64,000 nt of DNA, taken from positions 1-64,000 of the forward strand of contig JAGPUQ010000016.1 of the NCBI GenBank assembly GCA_018069525.1, in the 5' to 3' direction. A model generated the notes under the pieces. The model was given only the letters and a program-made list of their open reading frames with translations, was not told the DNA's origin and ran no database searches. Below, piece after piece: positions 36,396 through 45,653 of this stretch. Position 1 is the first letter of the stretch. Every line of letters begins with the position of its first letter. This DNA is from Porticoccaceae bacterium. GTDB lineage: Bacteria > Pseudomonadota > Gammaproteobacteria > Pseudomonadales > Porticoccaceae. The position numbers and the translations under genes are program-made.

Positions 36396-37487
36396 GTGAC
36401 CACAACTCCTACGCCAGCACCAGCCTCACCCGAACAGCTAACGGCAAACATTGAACAATGGAGCCGGGAACTGGGCTTCCAGCAATCCGGTATTACCAAT
36501 ATTGATCTGCAGCAAGAAGGTGCTCAGCTGCGGGAGTGGTTAGCCAACAAATTTCACGGCTCTATGGCATGGATGGAAGACCACGGCGATATGCGCTGGC
36601 ATCCCGAAAAACTACTGCCCAGCACGGTCTCGGTGATCTCCGTGCGGATGAATTACTTACCGCCGAATACACGCATCATTGCGCAATTGCGAGATGGCAA
36701 TCAGGCCTACCTGTCCCGCTATGCCCTGGGTCGCGACTATCATAAATTAATTCGCAAACGCCTCAGCCTGCTGGCCGACAAAATTGCTGACGCCGCCCAA
36801 TGTAGGGTTGCCCAGCGGCCTTTTGTCGACAGCGCGCCGGTGATGGAAAAGCCTTTGGCCGCCAACGCGGGCCTGGGCTGGATCGGCAAAAACACGTTAC
36901 TACTCAACCGCGATGCCGGTTCCTGGTTTTTTCTCGGCGAACTGTTTACCAGCCTGCCACTACCCACTCAAAACACACGCGCCAAAGACGAATGCGGCAA
37001 CTGCCGCGCCTGTCTTAAAATCTGCCCTACTCAGGCCTTCCCCGAACCCTATGTTCTGGATGCTCGCCGCTGTATCTCCTATCTCACCATCGAACATAAA
37101 GACAGCATTCCGGTGGAGTTTCGCAAAGCCATGGGCAACCGGGTGTTTGGTTGCGACGATTGCCAAATCGTTTGTCCATGGAATCGCTTTGCTCAAGCCA
37201 CCAGCGAAACCCACTTCAAACCCCGGCACGGTCTTGCCGACAGCGATCTCGCCACCTTGTTTAACTGGTCGGAAAACCAATTTCTGGATCGCACCGCAGG
37301 CTCACCCATCCGCCGCATCGGCTATCAACGCTGGCTGCGCAACCTGGCCATCGGACTCGGCAACGCCCCTACCTCCGCGACCGTACTCAGTGCCCTCAAG
37401 GCCCGCATCGACGACCCCTCGCCACTGGTTCGCGAACACGTCGCCTGGGCGCTAGCAGAACACCAAAACCCGACTACTGTGTGCTGA
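36396..37487 (+). CDS. queG: Epoxyqueuosine reductase QueG
   Basis: The product is 363 residues from GTG 36396. It reduces epoxyqueuosine to queuosine in tRNA anticodons using cobalamin and two [4Fe-4S] clusters. The ferredoxin-like pair is CGNCRACLKICPTQAF and CDDCQIVCPWN. The catalytic region includes DSAPVMEKPLAANAGLGWIGKN. The C-terminal HEAT-like helices (LSALKARIDDPSPLVREHVAWAL) are typical. It diverges from nnr with a very short shared promoter region. Confidence 0.95.
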   Translation: MTTTPTPAPASPEQLTANIEQWSRELGFQQSGITNIDLQQEGAQLREWLANKFHGSMAWMEDHGDMRWHPEKLLPSTVSVISVRMNYLPPNTRIIAQLRDGNQAYLSRYALGRDYHKLIRKRLSLLADKIADAAQCRVAQRPFVDSAPVMEKPLAANAGLGWIGKNTLLLNRDAGSWFFLGELFTSLPLPTQNTRAKDECGNCRACLKICPTQAFPEPYVLDARRCISYLTIEHKDSIPVEFRKAMGNRVFGCDDCQIVCPWNRFAQATSETHFKPRHGLADSDLATLFNWSENQFLDRTAGSPIRRIGYQRWLRNLAIGLGNAPTSATVLSALKARIDDPSPLVREHVAWALAEHQNPTTVC

Positions 37488-37619
37488 TTATGGCTTTAGT
37501 CAAGATCCCCATAGCCCCGCGCCGACATCGCGCTTAGCCGCTTGATCAAGCACCTAAAAACCGCTATCATGCCCCGCCTTAAAAACCACCTTATCTATCG
37601 AATTCAGGAGCAATGACCT

Positions 37620-37889
37620 TTGGCTAATTCACCCCAAGCCAGGAAGCGCGCGCAACAAAGCGAAAAGCGCCGCATACAAAACGCCAGCACACGTGCCACT
37701 ACGCGCACCTACGTGAAACGCGTCCACGCCGCCATCGAATCAGGTGACGTAGAAGCTGCTCAAGCGGCCTATGCCGCAGCTGTTCCAATACTGGATCGCG
37801 CCGCAGATAAAGGCGGCATCCTGCACAAGAACAAAGCGTCTCGCTACAAGAGCCGACTTAACGCTCAAATCAAGGCCATGTCTGCTTAA
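37620..37889 (+). CDS. rpsT: 30S ribosomal protein S20
   Basis: The product is 89 residues: [20 protein letters not shown], then the helical body with [17 protein letters not shown] and [20 protein letters not shown]. The start codon is TTG 37620, with AGGAG 9 nt upstream. A UUG start is also used in E. coli rpsT, where it supports translational autoregulation, so conservation here is meaningful. A tandem copy of the gene's last codons follows the stop, and then a strong terminator. Confidence 0.97.
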   Translation: MANSPQARKRAQQSEKRRIQNASTRATTRTYVKRVHAAIESGDVEAAQAAYAAAVPILDRAADKGGILHKNKASRYKSRLNAQIKAMSA

Positions 37890-37935
37890 GGGTTATGTCT
37901 GCTTAAGACTATACCTACTTAAGGTCATGCTTTAA
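37874..37935 (+). repeat. Tandem copies of the rpsT 3' end, each with a stop codon
   Basis: The gene end GGCCATGTCTGCTTAA (37874-37889) is followed by GGGTTATGTCTGCTTAA, GACTATACCTACTTAA and GGTCATGCTTTAA. The first copy keeps 12 of the gene's last 12 bases exactly, and later copies decay with distance. Confidence 0.85.
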
Positions 37936-37987
37936 GACAGAGTTTGCTTAACAACCTGTCTGATTTGACTTTATACCGACGCTAAAA

Positions 37988-38017
37988 AAACCCGGCATTC
38001 TCATGTCGGGTTTTTTT
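37988..38017. terminator. Bidirectional rho-independent terminator, rpsT / yeeE-like gene
   Basis: AAACCCGGCA and TGTCGGGTTT form a 10 bp stem (one wobble) around TTCTCA. It has T7 on one side (38011-38017) and A7 on the other (37984-37990), so it can stop rpsT transcripts and those of the convergent transporter gene. Confidence 0.9.
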
Positions 38018-38100
38018 GTTGAGTGATTTTTAGCAGCCTGTTTTCCCAGGTCTGTTTTAGTAAGTCAGCTCTGCAGGACGGCCCCGCAAAAGAGTCTCGA

Positions 38101-39354
38101 TTAGTGCGCCCGACCTTCCAGCGACAGCGCAAACCAGGGTCGCAACAACATACCCAGCCCCGTGCCCATAAACGCAAATAGAAACCATACCCAGCCGTGT
38201 AAGCTGCCCGACACCACGCCACCAAAAAAAGCACCAATGTTGCAGCCAAAGCCGATCGTTGCGCCATAACCAAGTAGCAAGCCACCCAGCAGACCACCCA
38301 CCAGCTCTCTGATCCCCACGCGCCAGACCAGGGCGTAGCGCTTAACCAATAAGGCCGCTGCTAAGGCACCAAGAATAATACCGATGTTCATCACCGAGGT
38401 GATGTCGTCCAGCAGTCCACCAGCCAATGCGCGTTCGGCAGCCGGTTGTGACCAGTAATCCCAAAATTCTAAATCTAAACTTAGCCCCAACCACTCACTA
38501 CCTTTGGCTCCCCACACTGGAAACGCATTGGAGACCGACCACGGCCGCCCGGCCACTACAACGGTGAGGAAGTTCAGCCCGGCCAGGGCCACACCACCCA
38601 ACAGTAAATTCGAGCCAATTCGTCGAGAGCCTTGATCTTGAGGTCCCTGATTTTGAGAACGCCAGCTAAACAAAGGCTCGACTCGTCCGTGACGGGATTT
38701 TTCAAGCACACTGACCAGCCAATAAATAGCACCCGCAATCGCCCCATTCACCAGTAGCGCGCCGACTACCCCAACGTGACTGGTCCAGGCCAGCGGCGCC
38801 AGGCTGGCTTGCGACATCCACCAACCGTAATGCGCCGACGCCAACAAAGCTCCCAGTGCAAAAGTGGTGAACACCAGTATCATCTTTAACTGTCCACCAC
38901 CGGCGTGATAGAGCGTGCCCGACGCGCAGCCACCGGCAATCTGCATCCCAATACCGAAGAGGAAGGCACCGGTCATTAACGAAATCCCCACCGGGCGAAC
39001 CAGCGCAAAAACCGGTGTGCCCCACACACTGCCATTCGCTAACACCGGCAAAATTAACACCGAGGCAAGCACCAGCATCACCATTTGGGCACGCAACCAC
39101 AGGCTGTTGCGCTCCGTGATCATCCGCCGCCAACCGTTAGAAAAACTAAACGTCGCCCAATACAACACTCCGCCCAGCGCTATACCTAGCGCCAGTAATA
39201 GCGCTTGCCGCTGACCGGCAAAGTGCAACACGTAGCCAACACCGAGTGCTAGCACTGCCAACAACAACGGTATTTTTAACCAGCCGATTGATCGATCAAG
39301 CGGTGTTACCGGTGCAATCGTGCTTTCAGTGAGGTGGCCTGCCTCTGTACTCAT
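38101..39354 (-). CDS. YeeE/YedE-family membrane transporter (thiosulfate/sulfur compound uptake)
   Basis: ATG 39354 (MSTEAGHLTESTIAPV), with CGGAG upstream, gives 417 residues; the longer frame to 39384 is not needed. About ten membrane spans are visible. The two family signatures are IAGGCASGTLYHAGGGQL and GFGCNIGAFFGGVVSGSLHG. In the thiosulfate importer TsuA (YeeE) the conserved Cys residues of these loops relay the substrate, and both are kept here. No TusA/SirA-like partner gene is next to it, so the exact sulfur compound is unknown. Confidence 0.88.
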   Translation of the reverse strand: MSTEAGHLTESTIAPVTPLDRSIGWLKIPLLLAVLALGVGYVLHFAGQRQALLLALGIALGGVLYWATFSFSNGWRRMITERNSLWLRAQMVMLVLASVLILPVLANGSVWGTPVFALVRPVGISLMTGAFLFGIGMQIAGGCASGTLYHAGGGQLKMILVFTTFALGALLASAHYGWWMSQASLAPLAWTSHVGVVGALLVNGAIAGAIYWLVSVLEKSRHGRVEPLFSWRSQNQGPQDQGSRRIGSNLLLGGVALAGLNFLTVVVAGRPWSVSNAFPVWGAKGSEWLGLSLDLEFWDYWSQPAAERALAGGLLDDITSVMNIGIILGALAAALLVKRYALVWRVGIRELVGGLLGGLLLGYGATIGFGCNIGAFFGGVVSGSLHGWVWFLFAFMGTGLGMLLRPWFALSLEGRAH

Positions 39355-39629
39355 GGCGAACTCCGAAACAAAACAGGGCGGCATTTTAACGAAAAGACAC
39401 AGCAGACATAAAATAATTTAAAATGCGTTTCTTATTCAAAAAAGTACTAACGCAAGCACCTGGAACCCACTGAAACAGCTATTGCGCCGCCACCCTACGA
39501 TTACATTGAGGCTGCCGGAACATTTAGCAGGCAGCCTCCCTTACCTTTACGCTATCATGAGTAAAACCGGGCTTCTCGGCGTAAGTGGCACCAAAATCAG
39601 CACCGCAATCAACACCATAGAGACACCCA

Positions 39630-41408
39630 ATGAGTCGTAAAATCAAGGTCAAAAACCCCTTAGTGTTACTACACGGCGATGAAATGGCGCAAATTTCCTT
39701 TACGCGAGTGGTTGAGCAATTCCTGACTAAACGACTCGACATTGAATTGATTGAAATCGACCTATCCGCGGAACAGCGCTTGCTTAGCAACGGTCAGGTC
39801 GTCATCGATGCCATTGACGCACTCAAACATCATGGCGTCGGTGTTAAAAACGCGGGCATGACGGTTAATCGCCAGCAACTTGACGAGCTGCTCGCACAAC
39901 ACCCTTCGGTAGACAAGGACTCGCTGCACGCCCTCGCTACAAAATCGCCCAACGGCGCAATCCGCAAAGGCATTGGCGGCAACATCACCCGCGAGGACAT
40001 CCCTTTTTACAATCTCAAACGGCTGACCCCAAACTGGATTGGACGGGATATCGACGTTGACACCATGGCCGATGGCGGCAATAAGCACAGCCACAATGCG
40101 CTGTCCAAAGTCACCGGGGTTATCAAGGTTGTTTTTGTTGGCGAGAGTGGCGATCCCGTAGAGCTGCACCGTCGGAAGATTAATAAGGGTGACCCCTGGC
40201 TACTAGCATCAAACAATATTGAAAAAGTAAAACAGTGGGCACATCAATTTTTTAAACGCGCCTTAAAGGAAAAACGCGACGCCTATTTAGGCTTAAAAGA
40301 TACCGTAATCCCCGGCTATGACGGGGTGATGAAATCAACTATCGAAACCATTTTTGAAGCCGACTATAAAGCTCAATTTGAACAACAAGGCTTACAGTAC
40401 CACTACGAATTAATCGACGCCCAGGCCGCCCGTATTATTGCCAACCCGCCCGAGCGCGCGCTGTGGGGCGTGCCAGAAAACACCTCCGGCCGGAAAATGT
40501 ACAAGCTCGTCAACACCCTGAAAAAATACGGCATCCCCGAGCGCAAATTCAGCGTGTCTATATCGAGAATGAGCGCCGGTGGCGGCGATCAATACGGCAG
40601 CTTTAATATGCCGATGCATGAAAATGGCATCATTAAAATTGTCCTTGATGGCGAAGAAAAACACGCCCGCGAGGTCAACAAAAATGATCCCGTTATTTTT
40701 ATGAGTAACGACCGTCAGGCCATTAAAGACTGGGTGAGCCAGGTGTTTCGAGATGCGGCACGCAATGACAAGGAAATTTATTTCGGCCTAAAGCGCGAAT
40801 ACATGGAGTACGACGACGTGTTCAGCACGGTGATCAGCGAGGTTCGGGTGGAGCTGGTCGCCGACAACGTGCAACCACCCTCTTTTATGATTATGCGGCC
40901 CTCTAACCAGCTGAAAAAGATGATTACCGATCCGCCACGAAAAGGCGTTTACCCGGCCCTGAACCTGGACGGCGATATTTTTTCGGATATTGCCGCCGCA
41001 CTCGGCGGTAGTCTCGCCACCGCCAGTTCGATTATCGAAAGCAAAGACGGCACCATGCTTTATGAGGCGCCCCACGGTACCGCTCACGATCTCTATCTAA
41101 AATATCAGGAGAGCAACGGCAAAGAAGCGCTATTCAACTCTTCGGCATTGTTGTTTGCAGTCGCCAATGCCCTGGAGACACTCGGCGCAAGAGAAAGCAA
41201 CGACGAGTTGCTCGCCTACTCAGACAAACTCAAACATGCGCTGATCGATACCGTCGGCCAGGGCACTGTTACCGGGGATTTAAAGGGTAAAACCACCGAC
41301 CCGGACAATGAAAGCATTGTAGATATGTACGGCTTTCTCGATGCCGTAGAACGCAACCTCGAGACCAGCTTAGGCCCCAATCTAATACTTACGGCTTCCT
41401 CCGCATAA
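39630..41408 (+). CDS. NADP-dependent isocitrate dehydrogenase, enlarged form
   Basis: The product is 592 residues, against ~410 for the eukaryote-like type II family it resembles: KIKVKNPLVLLHGDEMAQIS at the start, KSPNGAIRKGIGGNITREDI for substrate binding. The beta-decarboxylating dehydrogenase signature is NLDGDIFSDIAAALGG and the cofactor loop EAPHGTAHDLY. The extra length comes from a second copy of the clasp/small-domain region: ~145-280 and ~310-445 align with each other (INKGDPWLLASN to VNKNDPVIFMSN, YLGLK to YFGLK). It oxidises isocitrate to 2-oxoglutarate in the TCA cycle. Whether the extra domain changes oligomer state or regulation is open. Confidence 0.85.
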   Translation: MSRKIKVKNPLVLLHGDEMAQISFTRVVEQFLTKRLDIELIEIDLSAEQRLLSNGQVVIDAIDALKHHGVGVKNAGMTVNRQQLDELLAQHPSVDKDSLHALATKSPNGAIRKGIGGNITREDIPFYNLKRLTPNWIGRDIDVDTMADGGNKHSHNALSKVTGVIKVVFVGESGDPVELHRRKINKGDPWLLASNNIEKVKQWAHQFFKRALKEKRDAYLGLKDTVIPGYDGVMKSTIETIFEADYKAQFEQQGLQYHYELIDAQAARIIANPPERALWGVPENTSGRKMYKLVNTLKKYGIPERKFSVSISRMSAGGGDQYGSFNMPMHENGIIKIVLDGEEKHAREVNKNDPVIFMSNDRQAIKDWVSQVFRDAARNDKEIYFGLKREYMEYDDVFSTVISEVRVELVADNVQPPSFMIMRPSNQLKKMITDPPRKGVYPALNLDGDIFSDIAAALGGSLATASSIIESKDGTMLYEAPHGTAHDLYLKYQESNGKEALFNSSALLFAVANALETLGARESNDELLAYSDKLKHALIDTVGQGTVTGDLKGKTTDPDNESIVDMYGFLDAVERNLETSLGPNLILTASSA

Positions 41409-41429
41409 GGCCCAGCACACCAGACCAGG

Positions 41430-41460
41430 CCGAGCCAGGCACATCATGTGCCTGGCTCGG
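41430..41460 (+). terminator. Perfect 14 bp hairpin after the isocitrate dehydrogenase gene
   Basis: CCGAGCCAGGCACA and TGTGCCTGGCTCGG are exact inverse copies around TCA. No T run follows, so it is not a textbook terminator. It may protect the 3' end of the mRNA or act with Rho. It is 21 nt after the stop and the strongest inverted repeat of this segment. Confidence 0.6.
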
Positions 41461-41567
41461 CGAGATAGTTCCTCTCCCGTCACTAAAATCCAGTATAATT
41501 CGCGCCCCCATTTCGGGACTGGCGGAAATTCTTACCGCGGGACCCAGCTCTTCAGGTATGCAAAGCC

Positions 41568-43607
41568 ATGTCTTCCAAAACAACACCCGTTGAACCGACA
41601 GCCGATTTCGAATCTCTGGGTCTAATCGAACCCATTCTCACCGCTGTCAAAACGCTGGGCTACGAGCAGCCCTCGCCGATTCAACGGGAATGCATCCCTT
41701 TGTTGCTACAGGGACGCGACCTTATTGGCCAGGCACAAACCGGTACCGGTAAAACCGCCGCTTTTGCCCTGCCCATCCTGTCCCAGATAGATACCCGCAA
41801 CAAACAACCCCAGGTTCTGGTGCTAGCACCGACTCGCGAACTCGCGATCCAGGTGGCTGAAGCGATACAAAGCTACGCCCGCAACTTACCGGGCTTCCAC
41901 GTACTCCCCATATACGGCGGCCAAAGCTACGACACTCAGTTGCGCCAGCTCAAGCGCGGCGTGCAAGTCGTGGTCGGAACCCCGGGACGAGTGATGGATC
42001 ATATCCGCCGCAAAACCCTGAAACTGGATGGCTTAACCCATTTAGTTCTGGATGAAGCCGACGAAATGCTGCGTATGGGCTTTATCGACGATGTCGAATG
42101 GATTTTGGAGCAGACGCCTAAAGATCGCCAAATCGCCTTGTTTTCAGCCACCATGCCGCCTCAGATTCGCAAAGTCGCGGAGCGCTATCTCAACGATCCC
42201 AAGCAAGTCAAAATTGTTACCAACACCTCCACCGCTACCACCATTCGGCAGCGCTACTGGCGCGTCAGCGGCATGCAAAAGCTCGATGCTCTAACTCGAA
42301 TTCTGGAAGTCGAGCGCTTTGACGCCATCCTGATTTTCGTGCGCACCAAAACTGCCACGGTCGAACTGGCAGAAAAACTCTCGGCTCGCGGACACTCCTG
42401 CGCCGCCCTCAATGGCGACATTCCGCAACAGCAACGAGAGCGCACCGTCGATAAGATTAAAAGAAGCCAAATCGATATTTTGGTGGCTACTGATGTGGCC
42501 GCCCGGGGTCTGGATCTCGATCGGGTCAGCCATGTGATCAACTACGACATCCCCTACGATACCGAAGCCTATGTACATCGCATTGGTCGAACCGGTCGCG
42601 CTGGACGCTCGGGCGAGGCCATTCTGTTTGTTGCGCCACGGGAAACTCGATTACTCAAAGCCATCGAAAAAGCCACCCGCCAGCCCATTGAATCCATGCA
42701 GGTGCCCAGCGCTAAAGAAATCAATTTGCAGCGCATCGAGCGCTTCAAACAAGACATCGCCGACACCATCGCCAATGAAAATCTGGCGACTTACGATCAA
42801 CTGCTCAGCGAGTTCCAACAGGAACAAGACGCGAGTCCCATGCAAATTGCCGCTGCCCTTGCCGCGATGCTGCAAGGTAAAACTTCGTTGCTACTGAGCG
42901 AAAAAGAACCGCCCAGACAAGAGCGAAAGAACCGTCAGGACAGACAAGAGCGCCCTGATCGGGATCGATCTGCTAAAGGCAAAAAAGATTTTTCATCGGA
43001 AAAATCCCGCTCGGCTCCAGATAGAAGTCCACGCAAAAAATCGCTGCCTTCATCAGCCGTTATTCCACTGCGAGACTACCCCGACGTTGAACTACAGCGT
43101 TTTACACTGCAGGTCGGTTCCGAGCACGGCGTACAGCCGGGCAACATTGTCGGCGCCATCGCCAATGAAGCTGATATAGAAAGCTGCTACATCGGTCATA
43201 TTGAGATAATGGATACCTTCAGCACCGTCGACCTGCCTGCGGAGATGCCAAAAGATATCTTTCAGCTGTTGAAAAAAGCTCGTGTCTGCGGTCAGAAACT
43301 GGACATTGATCTCTACACGCCGGGCAATACCCAAGGCAATACCCAAGGCAATACCCCCGACAACACCCCCGACAACAATGATGCTAGCGCCCAAAAGACT
43401 CGCAGCAAAAGCTCTGAGAAGACATCCTCCGATAAAAAACCGTCCAAGAAAAAGTCTTCCGGTAAAAAGTTTGTCGGAAAGAGCTTTGCAGAGAAAAGAA
43501 TCGAAAAGAAAAAAACTGCTGAAGACAAAGCGGCTGAGAGCCCAACTGACAACCTTAGCGCTCCGGCCAAGCGCAAGATTTTGAAGAAGAAACAACCTGA
43601 GAGCTAA
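41568..43607 (+). CDS. csdA: DEAD-box RNA helicase CsdA/DeaD
   Basis: This is a 679-residue cold-shock RNA helicase. Helicase motifs: the Q-motif (FESLGLIEPILTAVKTLGYE), AQTGTGKTAAFALP, PTRELAIQV, LVLDEADEMLRMGF, FSATMP, DVAARGLD and HRIGRTGRAG. An RNA-binding DbpA-like domain lies at ~505-585 (RFTLQVGSEHGVQPGNIVGA). The tail is Lys/Ser-rich with (GNTQ)n and PDNT repeats at ~590-605, encoded by tandem 12-15 bp units. It acts in ribosome assembly and RNA decay at low temperature. The basic tail probably aids RNA binding. Confidence 0.95.
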   Translation: MSSKTTPVEPTADFESLGLIEPILTAVKTLGYEQPSPIQRECIPLLLQGRDLIGQAQTGTGKTAAFALPILSQIDTRNKQPQVLVLAPTRELAIQVAEAIQSYARNLPGFHVLPIYGGQSYDTQLRQLKRGVQVVVGTPGRVMDHIRRKTLKLDGLTHLVLDEADEMLRMGFIDDVEWILEQTPKDRQIALFSATMPPQIRKVAERYLNDPKQVKIVTNTSTATTIRQRYWRVSGMQKLDALTRILEVERFDAILIFVRTKTATVELAEKLSARGHSCAALNGDIPQQQRERTVDKIKRSQIDILVATDVAARGLDLDRVSHVINYDIPYDTEAYVHRIGRTGRAGRSGEAILFVAPRETRLLKAIEKATRQPIESMQVPSAKEINLQRIERFKQDIADTIANENLATYDQLLSEFQQEQDASPMQIAAALAAMLQGKTSLLLSEKEPPRQERKNRQDRQERPDRDRSAKGKKDFSSEKSRSAPDRSPRKKSLPSSAVIPLRDYPDVELQRFTLQVGSEHGVQPGNIVGAIANEADIESCYIGHIEIMDTFSTVDLPAEMPKDIFQLLKKARVCGQKLDIDLYTPGNTQGNTQGNTPDNTPDNNDASAQKTRSKSSEKTSSDKKPSKKKSSGKKFVGKSFAEKRIEKKKTAEDKAAESPTDNLSAPAKRKILKKKQPES

Positions 43608-43642
43608 AGCTTAGTACATTCTTTATAAACTCACGTCTTATT

Positions 43643-43728
43643 TTATTCGAGAGCTTATTCGAGGGCTTATTCCAGGGCTTATTCGAAAGGCTTATTCGAG
43701 AGCTTATTCAAAGACTTATTAGAAAGCC
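43643..43728 (-). repeat. Seven tandem 12-13 bp units after the ABC-F stop codon
   Basis: Plus-strand units start at 43643, 43655, 43667, 43679 (13 bp), 43692, 43704 and 43716 (13 bp), consensus TTATTCGAGRGC. In the ABC-F direction each unit ends in AATAA, and the array starts 2 nt after that gene's TAA. It fills almost all of the 123 nt gap to the convergent csdA. Confidence 0.92.
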
Positions 43729-43730
43729 TT

Positions 43731-45653
43731 TTAAGATAAACAGGCTTGCTGCTCCAGTTCATCCTGAAGCAGCAGCCAATCTTCTTCTAGCAACTCTAAT
43801 TTATTTTTATATTCGCCCTGCTTTTTCATTAAACCGCCCAACTCCGTAGCCGGCTTAGCCGTGTAAAGTTCTGGGTCGGCGAGCTGCTCTGCCAATACCT
43901 TGAGTTCAGCCTGCAGCGCCGTCATTTTAGTTTCAATACCCACTAGCTGTTTACGCTGTGGCGCTGTTTTACGTCGGAATTCTGCCTCTATACGCTTTTG
44001 TGTTTGTCGATCGGGGCTTTTAGCATTAGCACCGGCACCTCCATCTGTCGTCGACACGACACTTAAATCGGCTTCGCCAGGCTTCGAGGACTGCTTCGAT
44101 TGCAAGCGCTGATAGTCGTCCAGGTCACCATCGAAAGGTAAGACCTCACCCTTTGCCACCAAATACAAATCATCGACCACGGTATGTAAGAGGTGGCGGT
44201 CATGGGAGACCACCACTACCGCCCCTGGAAAGTCCTGCAAAGCAACGATCAGGGCTTCACGCATATCCACATCGAGATGATTGGTGGGCTCATCCAGCAG
44301 CAGTAGATTGGGCCGCTGCCAAACCAGTAGAGCTAAGGCAAGACGAGTTTTTTCACCACCGGACAAGGGACCAACGGGAGCGAGTACCGCGTCACCCCGA
44401 AAGCCAAAACCACCGAGAAAGTTGCGTAACTCTTGCTCTCGTACATTTTCTGCCAAACGCTGTAAATGCAGCAAAGGGCTGGCGTTTAAATCCAGGGCGT
44501 CGAGTTGCTGCTGATCGAAATACCCCACTTTCAATTGGGATCCACGGGCAATATCCCCGCGTAATGGCTCGAGCACACCGGCGAGCAGTTTCACCAGGGT
44601 AGATTTACCCGCGCCGTTGCGCCCCAACAAGGCAATGCGAGAACCCGGCAATAAATTTAAATGAATGTGTTTGAGTATGGTGGTATCACCATAGCCCGCC
44701 TGCACTTTGTCAAAACTGAGCAATGGCGAACAGAGCTCTTCGGGTTCAAAGAATTTAAAATCAAAACCACTAGCCGCATAAATCGGCGCAACCGCTTGAA
44801 GTTTCTCCAGCGCTTTAACGCGACTTTGTGCCTGTCGCGCCTTGGTGGCCTTAGCGCGAAAACGATCCACAAAACTCTGTAAATGTGCGCGCTGGCGTTG
44901 CTGCTTTTCGAAAACCGACTGCTGCAACATTAAGCGTTCGCCACGCTGTCGTTCAAAGCTGGAATAGTTACCTGCGTAACTATCCAGAGTTTCGCCATTA
45001 AAGTGCACAATGCCATCAACCAGGTTGTCGAGGAATTCCCGGTCGTGAGAAATCACAATCAAAGTGCCCGCATAACGCTTTAACCAGCGCTCCAACCAAA
45101 CCACCGCTTCAAGATCCAAATGGTTGGTTGGCTCATCGAGTAACAATAGATCAGAGGGTTTGAGTAACGCGCGGGCGAGGTTGACCCGCATTCGCCAGCC
45201 ACCAGAAAAACTCGATACCGGTTTTAACTGCGCATCGTGATCAAAACCTAAACCTGCCAGTAATTGTGCCGCACGAGCCAGCGTGGAATAACCATCGATG
45301 GCTTCGTAGCAGTGGTGCCAGTGGGCCAGAGTATCGCCGCCGGCCTGCTCAGCCGCGTGTTTTTCCAGCTCGAGATTGCGGTATTCCACATCCCCATCAA
45401 TGGTGTAATCGACAACACTGCGGGCAATGCTCGGGGTTTCCTGATCGACGCTGGAAATGCGCCAACCGGCCGGAAAATTAACATCTCCGGCATCTGCGTG
45501 TATTTCGCCTTTTAGCAGGGCAAACAATGAGGTTTTCCCCGAGCCGTTAGCGCCCACCAGGCCGAATTTCTGACCATCGTGGACGCGCAAATTGGCGTCG
45601 CGCAATAAACACTTAGTGCCGCGAATCAACTGCAGATTTTGCACCGTAATCAT
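43731..45653 (-). CDS. ABC-F family ATPase, YheS type
   Basis: The product is 640 residues from ATG 45653, which overlaps the gdh stop by one base (TAATG); a TTG at 45662 is an alternative. Two ABC modules have no membrane domain. Walker A: GANGSGKTSLFAL and GRNGAGKSTLVKL. Signatures SFSGGWRMR and PLSGGEKTR. Walker B: LLLLDEPTNHLDLEAV and LLLLDEPTNHLDVDM. The P-site tRNA interaction motif helix (HLQSFVDRFRAKATKARQAQSR) lies between them, and a coiled coil (RRKTAPQRKQLVGIETKMTA) at the end. ABC-F proteins act on the ribosome; YheS relieves certain stalls. Downstream lies the seven-unit repeat. Confidence 0.93.
   Translation of the reverse strand: MITVQNLQLIRGTKCLLRDANLRVHDGQKFGLVGANGSGKTSLFALLKGEIHADAGDVNFPAGWRISSVDQETPSIARSVVDYTIDGDVEYRNLELEKHAAEQAGGDTLAHWHHCYEAIDGYSTLARAAQLLAGLGFDHDAQLKPVSSFSGGWRMRVNLARALLKPSDLLLLDEPTNHLDLEAVVWLERWLKRYAGTLIVISHDREFLDNLVDGIVHFNGETLDSYAGNYSSFERQRGERLMLQQSVFEKQQRQRAHLQSFVDRFRAKATKARQAQSRVKALEKLQAVAPIYAASGFDFKFFEPEELCSPLLSFDKVQAGYGDTTILKHIHLNLLPGSRIALLGRNGAGKSTLVKLLAGVLEPLRGDIARGSQLKVGYFDQQQLDALDLNASPLLHLQRLAENVREQELRNFLGGFGFRGDAVLAPVGPLSGGEKTRLALALLVWQRPNLLLLDEPTNHLDVDMREALIVALQDFPGAVVVVSHDRHLLHTVVDDLYLVAKGEVLPFDGDLDDYQRLQSKQSSKPGEADLSVVSTTDGGAGANAKSPDRQTQKRIEAEFRRKTAPQRKQLVGIETKMTALQAELKVLAEQLADPELYTAKPATELGGLMKKQGEYKNKLELLEEDWLLLQDELEQQACLS

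Noticed and set aside
43643-43728. CRISPR array
   Set aside because: Units of 12-13 bp are contiguous with no spacers and no cas genes are near.
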